From contig VAWY01000105.1 of assembly GCA_005888335.1 (NCBI GenBank), positions 1-33,538 on the forward strand: DNA of 33,538 nucleotides. The letters are read 5' to 3'. The notes beneath the pieces are model-generated. The model saw only the letters and a list, made by a program, of their open reading frames with translations, was not told the DNA's origin and did not search any database. This document shows positions 8,141 to 15,122 of the stretch, piece after piece (position 1 is the first letter of the stretch; each line of letters begins with the position of its first letter). Position numbers and translations under genes: made by a program. The DNA comes from Actinomycetota bacterium. GTDB lineage: Bacteria; Actinomycetota; Thermoleophilia; Solirubrobacterales; Solirubrobacteraceae.

Positions 8141-10810
8141 ATGCTCGGACCAGCTCTCAAGCGCGCGGGACTCGTCGCCGCGCTCGCACTCGCCGCGCTC
8201 GCCGGGCCGGCGGGCGTGGCCTCGGCGGCGCCGCCGGTCACGGTCGACCGCACGGCCGACCAGGTCGTGCTGGCCAACGGCTTCGTGCGCGCGGTCTTCG
8301 ATCTGCGCCACCCGCAGCTCGCCACCCTCCAGGCCGATTTCGAGGGCGCGGGCAACTACGGGCGCAACCTGACCAGCGGGATCGTGCTCGAGCGCAACGA
8401 CGGCGCCGAGCACGCCTCCTCGGCCGGCGCGGCGCCCGGGCTCTCGGTCACCGTGCCCGTGCAGACCGCCGACGCGGCGCGCGTGCAGATCGACGGCGTC
8501 GTCGACGACGTCAACAACCCGCTCGTCACCTCGACGTGGACGCTCGCCCTCAACAGCGGCTCGCGCGCGCTCGACCTCGCGGTCGACGCGCACGCGCTGC
8601 GCGCCGCGCCGGTCCGCGCGGTGCGCCTCGCCTACGCGCTCGCGCCGACCTCCGTCTACGGCTTCTTCGACCGCGGCGCCACGCAGCGGCTCGCCTCCGA
8701 CGCGCCGTACTTCGCGTCCGCCGACCACCTGCAGCGCTTCTACGCGCTCGGCGGCGGCGGCGCCGTCGACGTCACCGCGGCCGGACAGCGCCAGACCGTG
8801 CTGGTCAACCGCCCCGCCGCGCCGGCCAGCGGCCTCGAGCAGGTCATGGCCGGCTCCTACCCGCGTCTCGACGCCTGGGACGGCGGCGGGTGGGCGCAGG
8901 CCGCCTCGGTCAACGTCGCCGGCGGCGACAGCTGGCGGCTCACCGCGCGGATCAGCCCCAACAACTACGACTTCCCCGCGGGCGCCGTCCCGGATGGCGC
9001 CAACATGCGCCTCGACGACCTGCGGGCGATGCTGACCGCCGTCTACGGGACGGCGGCGGGGACGCTCGACACCTATGCGCTGCCGGGCGAGGCGGCGCCG
9101 TCGCTCGCCGCGCCGACGCGCTGGTACGGCGACGGGCGCAACTTCTACGACCCGGACACGTGGATGATCGACACCGCGCTGCTGTACTCGGGAGATCCGT
9201 ACCTCGAGCAGCAGGCGCGCACGCTGATCGAGAAGTCGGGCGCGGCGATGTCGTCCAGCGGGCAGATCCCGCACCACTTCAACGCAGCGACGCCGACGTA
9301 CACCGCGCTGAGCGGCGCCACGCAGACCGGCCCGAACATCTTCTGGATCGCCGCCGCGCTCCAGTACGTCAAGGCGACCGGCGACTACGACTGGCTGCGC
9401 GCCCAGATGCCCACGATCGAGCGGGCGCTCGGCTTCCTCACCAACCGCTACGACCCGGCGGTCAAGCTCGTCAACGCCCCCGGGCCGCTGTGGATCGACG
9501 TCTTCGTCCGCCAGAACTTCACGGCGGACACCAACGCCTTCATGGTCGAGATCCTGCGTCAGGTCGCCGACGCCGAGGCGCTGCTCGGCAACGACGGGCT
9601 CGCCGGGCAGCGCCGCGCGATGGCCGACAACATCGTCGCCGGCATGAACGACCGGTTGTGGGCGGGCGATCACTACGTCACGCAGCTCAACCCGGACGGC
9701 AGCACGCGCGACCTCGTCGACTACGACGCGAACCTGCTCGCCGTCGGCTTCGGCGTCGCCCCGCCGGACCGCGCGCAGAAGATCCTCGCGCGCGTCGACT
9801 CCGGGCCGTGCACCCATGCGCGCCCGAGCTGGGTCTCCGAGCGCACGTACGGGTCGGCAGACACGTACGGCGGCAACACGGGCGACTCGGCGGTGACCAT
9901 GGGCAGGATCGGCTGGGCCGATGCCCAGGCGCGCCGGCGCGTCGGCGACCGCAAGACCTTCGACGACCGGATCCTCGGGCCGGTCGAGTCCGACCTCCTG
10001 GGCCGCACGTGGCTGACCGAGCGCTACGACTGCTCGGGCAACGCGACGCGCGCGCCGTACTACTACGAGTACCCGTCGCTCGTCGCGATGCTCCTGCGCG
10101 AGACGGCGTACGGCATCGACGTCGGGCTGCAGGACGTCGACATCGACCCGTTCTCGCGCAGCGATTTCCGCTACCACCTCGGCTCGGTCGACGTCACGTA
10201 CAGCGGCGACGGCGTCGCGCTGACGCTGCCCGGCAGCGGGATCAAGCGCTACGCGATCCACGGCCAGCGCCCGGGCGCGACCTATCGCATCACCGTGACC
10301 GGCGCCAACGCGCAGCCGCCGGCGACCGCGGTCGCCGGCCCGGACGGGGTGCTGCGCTTCAGCGCCCCGATCGGCCCGGGGACGACCGTCACGACCGCGC
10401 CGCCCGGGTCGGCGGCGGGCGCGGGCGCGGGATCGAGCGCCTCGGCGGTCGACCGCACGGCGCCGAGGCTGCGGGTCAGCGCCCGCCGGCGCCAGCGCGC
10501 CCGGCGCTACCTCCGCGTCGCGGTCACGTGCGACGAGCGCTGCTCGGCCACGCTGCAGGCGCGCGCGCTGCGCCGCCGCGCCGGCAGCCTGCGCCGGACG
10601 CTCGCCGCGTCACGCCGCACGACGCTGCGCGTCAAGCTGACCCGGCGGTTCCGCAGCGCGCGGCACCGCGCGCTGCGCCGCCACCGGTCGATCCCGCTGA
10701 CGCTGCGCGTGCGCGCCGCCGACGCCGCCGGCAACGCGCGCACCGTCGCGGTGCGGATCAGGCTGGTCCGCAAGAGCCACCGCGCAAGGTCTCACCGGCG
10801 GGCGCGCTGA
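8141..10810 (+). CDS. secreted six-hairpin glycosidase-like protein
   Basis: An 889-aa exported protein. A signal peptide occupies residues 1-30 (AALALAALAGPAGVASAA). An N-terminal beta-rich region (about 31-320) is followed by a long helical region (about 330-640) with alternating helix motifs such as GPNIFWIAAALQYVKATGDYDWLR and ALGFLTNRYDPAVKL, typical of (alpha/alpha)6-barrel glycosidases. The C-terminus (about 770-889) is an Arg-rich Ig-like domain with a Cys pair (VTCDERCSATL), a tail common on secreted proteins of Solirubrobacterales-type genomes. Exact GH family, substrate and catalytic acids cannot be fixed by eye. A LacI-like operator upstream supports a carbohydrate role. Confidence 0.75.
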   Translation: MLGPALKRAGLVAALALAALAGPAGVASAAPPVTVDRTADQVVLANGFVRAVFDLRHPQLATLQADFEGAGNYGRNLTSGIVLERNDGAEHASSAGAAPGLSVTVPVQTADAARVQIDGVVDDVNNPLVTSTWTLALNSGSRALDLAVDAHALRAAPVRAVRLAYALAPTSVYGFFDRGATQRLASDAPYFASADHLQRFYALGGGGAVDVTAAGQRQTVLVNRPAAPASGLEQVMAGSYPRLDAWDGGGWAQAASVNVAGGDSWRLTARISPNNYDFPAGAVPDGANMRLDDLRAMLTAVYGTAAGTLDTYALPGEAAPSLAAPTRWYGDGRNFYDPDTWMIDTALLYSGDPYLEQQARTLIEKSGAAMSSSGQIPHHFNAATPTYTALSGATQTGPNIFWIAAALQYVKATGDYDWLRAQMPTIERALGFLTNRYDPAVKLVNAPGPLWIDVFVRQNFTADTNAFMVEILRQVADAEALLGNDGLAGQRRAMADNIVAGMNDRLWAGDHYVTQLNPDGSTRDLVDYDANLLAVGFGVAPPDRAQKILARVDSGPCTHARPSWVSERTYGSADTYGGNTGDSAVTMGRIGWADAQARRRVGDRKTFDDRILGPVESDLLGRTWLTERYDCSGNATRAPYYYEYPSLVAMLLRETAYGIDVGLQDVDIDPFSRSDFRYHLGSVDVTYSGDGVALTLPGSGIKRYAIHGQRPGATYRITVTGANAQPPATAVAGPDGVLRFSAPIGPGTTVTTAPPGSAAGAGAGSSASAVDRTAPRLRVSARRRQRARRYLRVAVTCDERCSATLQARALRRRAGSLRRTLAASRRTTLRVKLTRRFRSARHRALRRHRSIPLTLRVRAADAAGNARTVAVRIRLVRKSHRARSHRRAR

Positions 10811-10820
10811 CGCCCACCGG
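10795..10820. terminator. stem-loop at convergent gene ends
   Basis: CCGGCGGGCG and CGCCCACCGG can pair 9 of 10 positions around a 6-nt loop that contains the glycosidase stop codon. It sits between two convergent genes and could terminate both. There is no T-tract, so Rho-independent function is uncertain. Confidence 0.4.
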
Positions 10821-10825
10821 CGCCG

Positions 10826-11794
10826 TCACCACTCGCCGCCGCGGAACAGGTTCGCGAACAGCCGGCCCGCGCGCGAGGGGCGCTCGGGCCCGCCTTCGCC
10901 GGTCTCGCCGCGCGCCGCGCGCGAGTCGGGGAACAGCCGGTACGCGGTGCTGGCGATCGCGTCCATCGAGCCCGGGCTCAGCGTCCGCGTCAGCTCGCCG
11001 TAGTTGCCGAGGCGGCTGGAGATCCGCCGCGGGCGGCGAGTGATCGCCTCGGCGATGAGGTCGGCCGCCTCGTCGGGGGTCAGCGTCGGGAAGCGGTCGT
11101 AGGCCTCGGTCGGGCCGATCATCGGCGTGCGCACCAGCGGCATGTAGATCGTCGTGAACTGCACGCCGTCCGCGGCGACCTCCGGGTTGACCGAGTCCGA
11201 GAACGCGTCCAGCGCGGCCTTGGAAGCCATGTAGGCCGCGAAGCGCGGCGGGCCCGTCTGGACGCTGACCGACGAGATGTTCACGACGTGGCCCGAGCGG
11301 CGCTCGCGCATGCCGGGCAGGACCCGGAGGATCAGCCGCACCGGCCCGAAGTAGTTGAGCTGCATCGTGCGCTCGAAGTCGTGGAAGCGGTCATAGGACA
11401 GCGCGATCGAGCGCCGGATCGACCGGCCCGCGTTGTTGACCAGGATGTCGACGCGGCCGCGCTGCTCGAGCACCTCGTCGGCCATGCGGTCGATGTCCTC
11501 GAGATCGGACAGGTCGCACGGGTGGACGTGCGCGACGCCCCCGGCCCGCCTGATGTCCGCGGCGACCTCGTCGAGCTTCCCGCGCGTGCGCGCGACCAGC
11601 ACGACCTCGCCGCCCGCGTCGCCGATCTTCACCGCCGCCGCCCGGCCGATCCCCGACGACGCGCCCGTGATCAGCACGGCCTTTCCGCGCACGGCGTCCC
11701 CGAGCGACTGCCCGAGCAGCCGGCGCGCCACGACGGGCGGCGTGAGCGGGCTGCGCACGACGAGCTGCCGCGGGTCGAGGCTGAAACCGTTCAT
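10826..11794 (-). CDS. SDR-family oxidoreductase
   Basis: A 322-aa short-chain dehydrogenase: GASSGIG cofactor loop (44-50), LVNNAGRS, NISSVS, and catalytic Tyr188/Lys192 in AAYMASKAALDAF. It resembles the stand-alone relatives of the C-terminal acyl-reductase SDR domains of mycobacterial multidomain enzymes (EVAADGVQFTTIYMPLVRTPMI). That is a family impression only. I used the ATG at 11794; an in-frame TTG at 11815 and GTG at 11803 are alternatives. It follows the MarR gene by 66 bp on the same strand and may be the last gene of the YceI-dioxygenase-MarR operon. Confidence 0.85.
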   Translation of the reverse strand: MNGFSLDPRQLVVRSPLTPPVVARRLLGQSLGDAVRGKAVLITGASSGIGRAAAVKIGDAGGEVVLVARTRGKLDEVAADIRRAGGVAHVHPCDLSDLEDIDRMADEVLEQRGRVDILVNNAGRSIRRSIALSYDRFHDFERTMQLNYFGPVRLILRVLPGMRERRSGHVVNISSVSVQTGPPRFAAYMASKAALDAFSDSVNPEVAADGVQFTTIYMPLVRTPMIGPTEAYDRFPTLTPDEAADLIAEAITRRPRRISSRLGNYGELTRTLSPGSMDAIASTAYRLFPDSRAARGETGEGGPERPSRAGRLFANLFRGGEW

Positions 11795-11860
11795 CGGCCG
11801 CACCCATCGTCGCAAAGCGTGGCGGCGGGTGCGATCCGCCCGGCCGCGCCGGCCGCCCGA

Positions 11861-12298
11861 TCAGCCCAGCACGCTGTCCCAGGCCTCGCCCAGCGCGCGC
11901 TGGTCGTCGGCGCTCAACCGGTCGAGGAAGCGCTCGTGCACGCCCGCCAGGTGCGTGCGGCGCGCGGCACGCAGCTTCTCGCGACCGGCGTCGGTGAGCT
12001 GGGCGAACGCGCCGCGGCCGTCGGCCGCGCACGCGCAGCGCTCGACAAGGCCCGCCTCGACGAGCCGGTCGATCAGGCGCGTCAGGCCGCTGCGGCTCAC
12101 GAGCACGCGATCCGCGACGTCGGCCATGCGCAAGCGCTCCTGGTCGGCCTCGCCGAGGAGCATCAGCACCTCGTACGAGGAGAGCGCGAGGCCGTGCTCG
12201 GCACGCAGGTCGGCGTCGAGCGCGCGCGTCACCGCGGCGTGGACCTGCAGCATCCCGCGCCAGGCGCGCAGCTCCTCGGTGCGCAGGGCGGTGCTCAT
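11861..12298 (-). CDS. MarR-family transcriptional regulator
   Basis: A 145-aa winged-helix regulator. The DNA-binding core reads LSSYEVLMLLGEADQERLRMADVADRVLVSRSGLTRLIDRLVEAGLVERCACAADGRGAFAQLTDAG, interrupted by no gaps relative to the MarR fold; the wing contains two closely spaced Cys (CAC) that could be redox sensitive. Its ATG overlaps the stop of the upstream dioxygenase gene (ATGA), so it is translated in the same operon. Regulators paired with quinone dioxygenases (MhqR/YodB-like in Bacillus) respond to quinones. I infer that this one binds the two TTGC-type palindromes at the yceI promoter and regulates its own operon. Confidence 0.88.
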   Translation of the reverse strand: MSTALRTEELRAWRGMLQVHAAVTRALDADLRAEHGLALSSYEVLMLLGEADQERLRMADVADRVLVSRSGLTRLIDRLVEAGLVERCACAADGRGAFAQLTDAGREKLRAARRTHLAGVHERFLDRLSADDQRALGEAWDSVLG

Positions 12299-13245
12299 GC
12301 CGGCGACTCGCTGCTCACCGGCTCGGGCCGCCACGGCCGCGTGTCGGGCAGCGGGGTGAGCACGGGCTCGATCCTGCTGCGCAGCGGCTGGAGCTTGGGC
12401 GGCAGGGTGAGCGCCTCGCCCATCGTGTCCGGGTCCTCGTCGGCGCCGAAGCCCGCGCCGTCGAGGGTGGCGAGCTCGTAGAGGATCCCGCCGGGCTCGC
12501 GGAAGTAGACCGACTCGAAGTAGAAGCGGTCGATGACCGGCGTCGCGCGAGCGCCGGCGGCGGACACGCGCCGCTGCCAGTCCTCGATCTCGGCGCGGAC
12601 GACGGACCACGCGACGTGGTGCACGGTGCCGGCGCCGGCGATTCCCCGCTCGTCGCTGCGCTCGAAGAGGATCCGCCCGCCGCGGTGCTCGCCGCGCGCC
12701 TCCCAGTCGTGCGCGGAGCGCTCGGAGAAGCCGAGGACCTCGGCGAGCAGCGCCTCGCTGCGGGCCGGGTCGGCGACCAGGGCGCGCACCGCCTCGAAGC
12801 CCTGGAGCGCGTACGCGGCGGGGACCTGGTTGGAGCGCGCGGTGAGCGGCTCGTCCGAGGTCTCGACCACGGCGAGCTCGTGGCTCATGCCCTCGGGGTC
12901 GGCGAACAGCAGCCGCCCCGGCTCGCGCCGGACGGCCACGCCTTCGTCGCCCAGGCGCTGCTGCCAGAAGTCGAGCGCCTCCTCGGAGGCGACGCGGTGC
13001 ACGATCGAGGAGACCATGCCCGCGCCGGCCCGGCCGCGGCGCGCGCCCGGGTACTCGAAGAAGGTGATGTCGGCGCCCGGCGAGCCGTGCTCGTCGGAGT
13101 AGAAGAGGTGATAGACGGTCGGGTCGTCCTGATTGACCGTCTTCTTGACGAGCCGCAGCCCGAGCACGCGCGCGTAGAAGTCGACGTTCGCGGGGGCGTC
13201 GCCGGTGATCAAGCTGATGTGATGGAGGCCGTCGATGGGACGCAT
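12295..13245 (-). CDS. ring-cleaving dioxygenase, glyoxalase/VOC superfamily (MhqO/LinE-like)
   Basis: A 316-aa protein of two VOC (beta-alpha-beta-beta-beta) modules. Metal-ligand candidates are the first His of the N-terminal LHHISL (8-9), the His pair in TVHHVAWSV, and Glu in GGILYELATLDG. Other typical family stretches are FYARVLGLRLVKKTVNQDDP and a long ITFFEYPG segment. Homologs cleave hydroquinones or detoxify quinones and are usually run by MarR repressors, which matches the downstream MarR gene. Start ATG at 13245. An intercistronic hairpin separates it from the YceI gene. Confidence 0.88.
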   Translation of the reverse strand: MRPIDGLHHISLITGDAPANVDFYARVLGLRLVKKTVNQDDPTVYHLFYSDEHGSPGADITFFEYPGARRGRAGAGMVSSIVHRVASEEALDFWQQRLGDEGVAVRREPGRLLFADPEGMSHELAVVETSDEPLTARSNQVPAAYALQGFEAVRALVADPARSEALLAEVLGFSERSAHDWEARGEHRGGRILFERSDERGIAGAGTVHHVAWSVVRAEIEDWQRRVSAAGARATPVIDRFYFESVYFREPGGILYELATLDGAGFGADEDPDTMGEALTLPPKLQPLRSRIEPVLTPLPDTRPWRPEPVSSESPA

Positions 13246-13259
13246 GGTCTGATCCTCTC

Positions 13260-13286
13260 GGGGCGGCCGGCCAGGCCGGCCGCCCC
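13260..13286 (-). promoter_or_regulatory. perfect 13-bp intercistronic stem-loop
   Basis: GGGGCGGCCGGCC and its exact reverse complement are separated by a single A, between the YceI stop and the dioxygenase start. There is no T-tract on the transcribed strand, so it is more likely an RNA stability, processing or attenuation element than a terminator. Confidence 0.55.
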
Positions 13287-13300
13287 GTCCGGTAGGGGTG

Positions 13301-13864
13301 CTAGGCCTGCTTGACCGCAGAAACGTCGAGCGCGAGCTTGACCTTGTCGGCGACGAGCATGTTGCCGCTGCCCAGCGCCTGGTTGAACTTCATGCCGTAG
13401 TCGCCGCGCGAGAGCTGGCTGGTGATCTCCAGGCCGACGCGCTCGTTGCCCCACGGGTCGATGTCGGTGCCCAAGACGTCGGCGTGCAGGACCACCTCGT
13501 TGGTGACGCCGTGCAGCGTCAGGTTGCCGGTGATGCGGAAGGCCTCGTCGTCGAGCGCCTCGATCCGCGTCGACTCGAAGGTCATCTCCGGGTAGCGCTC
13601 GGCCTCGAAGAAGTCGGGCGAGCGCAGGTGGTCGTCGCGCTGAGGCTCGTTGGTGTCGACCGTGGCGACCTTGACGGTGCCGTAGGCCTTCGCGGTCGAG
13701 AGGTCGTCGCCGATCTCGAGGGCGCCCGCGAACTCGGTGAACTCGCCGCGCACGGTGGCGATGCCCATGTGCTTGACGGCGAAGCCGACCTTCGAGTGTG
13801 AGGCGTCGACCGTCCAGGTACCGGTCGGGACTGCGGTCGTGGCGGTGACGGTATCGGTAGCCAT
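13301..13864 (-). CDS. YceI-family lipocalin-like protein
   Basis: A 187-aa YceI-domain protein, the usual size for the cytoplasmic form. Motifs include TWTVDASHSKVGFAVKHMG at the start of the domain, DDHLRSPDFFEAERYPEMTFES in the centre and LTLHGVTNEV. YceI proteins bind amphiphilic isoprenoid-like ligands such as polyprenyl quinones. No signal peptide precedes the domain when the ATG at 13864 is used. GAGGAA lies 6 nt upstream of that ATG. A longer frame reading into the promoter is rejected. It is the first gene of an operon with a ring-cleaving dioxygenase and a MarR regulator, consistent with a quinone-handling role. Confidence 0.9.
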   Translation of the reverse strand: MATDTVTATTAVPTGTWTVDASHSKVGFAVKHMGIATVRGEFTEFAGALEIGDDLSTAKAYGTVKVATVDTNEPQRDDHLRSPDFFEAERYPEMTFESTRIEALDDEAFRITGNLTLHGVTNEVVLHADVLGTDIDPWGNERVGLEITSQLSRGDYGMKFNQALGSGNMLVADKVKLALDVSAVKQA

Positions 13865-13921
13865 GAGGATTCCTCGGTTCCTTGTCCGGCTGGCGGCGGG
13901 TCCTCGTCGCCCGTCCGGTGA

Positions 13922-13962
13922 TTGCACGCACAACTATACACCTAATGTGCTTGCGCGTGCAA
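13922..13962. promoter_or_regulatory. paired MarR-type operators
   Basis: TTGCACGCACAA (13922-13933) and TTGCGCGTGCAA (13951-13962) each fit the palindrome TTGCRCGYRCAA-like pattern and are also inverted copies of one another with one mismatch. Their centres are 29 bp apart, about three helical turns. One overlaps the -35 box and the other touches the -10 box, a repressor layout. The operon's own MarR protein is the obvious candidate to bind. Confidence 0.6.
13933..13962 (-). promoter_or_regulatory. yceI operon promoter
   Basis: On the minus strand, TTGCAC (13962-13957) and TATAGT (13938-13933) form a good -35/-10 pair with an 18-bp spacer, upstream of the YceI ATG. Confidence 0.65.
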
Positions 13963-13980
13963 CCTCATGGCGCCGAGCGC

Positions 13981-15120
13981 CTACACGACCGTCACCGTTG
14001 TTCGCATGAAGCCGAGCTTCGCGCCGGTGATCCAGTGGCGGTACGTGAACTCCACCGGGTAGACGCCGGTCTTCGTCGGCTTGAGGAGCAGGCCCAGCCG
14101 CTGGGCGGACGACAGGTGGTGCGGCTGCCAGTCGTTCCACGGCACCGCGATGGCAGCCTCGCCTCCGCCGAGCCCGTCGAGGTTGATGCCGGTGCGGATC
14201 GCGCGGCCGTCGGTCTCGGCGACGGACGCGAACTGTCCGAGGTCGCCGAGGTCCAGGTCGCACGGGTGGTACGTGCTCTGGATGATCCGGATGTAGGCCG
14301 TCTCGCCGGCGGGCATGGTCAGCGCGACGGGCTGCTCGGCGTCGCCGAGGATCGGCCGGCCGTCGGGGAACTGCGGGTGCTTGCCGAGCAGGAAGTACCT
14401 CGGGTTGAAGTCGTTCAGGCCGGCGTCCTCGCCGCAGAAGCCGGCGAGGTGGTTGAGCGTGTGCCAGTCGGGCTCGAGCGCGTAGGGCACCCAGACGCGC
14501 TCGTGCTGGTAGCGCCAGTCGTCGGGCGCGTCGGCGATCGGCTTCTTGCCGTCGGGATGCGGCTCGGGCTCGTACGGGTCGATGATGAGCCCGCCGAAGA
14601 GCCCCATCTGCACGTGCAGCGTGGTGTTGACGTGGCAGTGGTAGAAGAACGTGCCGCTCGAGGCGATGTGCGCTCGCCACTGGTAGATGTAGCTGCCGAG
14701 CACCTCGAAGGAGGTGTGGCCCACGCCGTCGTTGTCCCGGTCGGGCTCGATGCCGTGGTGGTGGATGGTGTGCCGGTTCTTCGACGCCTTGAGGTGCGTC
14801 TGCACGAGGTCGCCACCCATGACGCGGATGATGGGGGAGGGGAACGTCCGCGTCTGGTGCTCGTCCTCGAAGCCCCAGTGGCGCACCTCGACGCCGTCGG
14901 GCATCGTGAGCTTGCCGCTGGTGAAGACGAACCTGTCGAACTTCATGAGGCGCCCGATGCCGGTCGGCATGCCGGGGGCCATGAGGGTCGGATCGTTCTT
15001 CTTGACGTCCCAGTCGGCCTCGTCCTTCACGAACCCGAACGTCGGGCGGTTGCCGACCTGCTCGGGGAACGCGAGCTCGAACTGGGCCTCGTTGAGGACA
15101 CAGTTGAAGTTGCCGGCCAT
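13981..15120 (-). CDS. two-domain multicopper oxidase-type protein, no signal peptide
   Basis: A 379-aa cupredoxin protein. The N-terminal domain holds a copper-cluster motif HTIHHHG (117-123) and a type-1/type-3 style HCHVNTTLHVQMGLFGG (161-177). The C-terminal domain (about 230-379) shows few copper ligands (an isolated STYHPCDLDL). No export signal is seen at the chosen ATG. GGAAAGGA sits 6 nt upstream, a strong ribosome binding site. It lies 2 nt after the stop of another, Tat-exported-looking multicopper protein, so the two may form one enzyme or travel together. The substrate (phenolic, metal or nitrite-like) is not determinable here. Confidence 0.82.
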   Translation of the reverse strand: MAGNFNCVLNEAQFELAFPEQVGNRPTFGFVKDEADWDVKKNDPTLMAPGMPTGIGRLMKFDRFVFTSGKLTMPDGVEVRHWGFEDEHQTRTFPSPIIRVMGGDLVQTHLKASKNRHTIHHHGIEPDRDNDGVGHTSFEVLGSYIYQWRAHIASSGTFFYHCHVNTTLHVQMGLFGGLIIDPYEPEPHPDGKKPIADAPDDWRYQHERVWVPYALEPDWHTLNHLAGFCGEDAGLNDFNPRYFLLGKHPQFPDGRPILGDAEQPVALTMPAGETAYIRIIQSTYHPCDLDLGDLGQFASVAETDGRAIRTGINLDGLGGGEAAIAVPWNDWQPHHLSSAQRLGLLLKPTKTGVYPVEFTYRHWITGAKLGFMRTTVTVV

Positions 15121-15122
15121 GA

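Noticed and set aside
6275..10261. Very long open frame on the minus strand opposite uppP, the SDR and the glycosidase
   Set aside because: High GC keeps antisense frames open. Its translation is Arg/Asp/Val-rich without family motifs, while the plus-strand genes show clear motifs.
11794..11815. TTG start at 11815 for the SDR
   Set aside because: Adds seven residues without a ribosome binding site; ATG at 11794 is simpler. It remains a possible alternative.
13864..13933. N-terminal extension of the YceI gene
   Set aside because: It would read through the promoter and operators; the ATG at 13864 has a good ribosome binding site.
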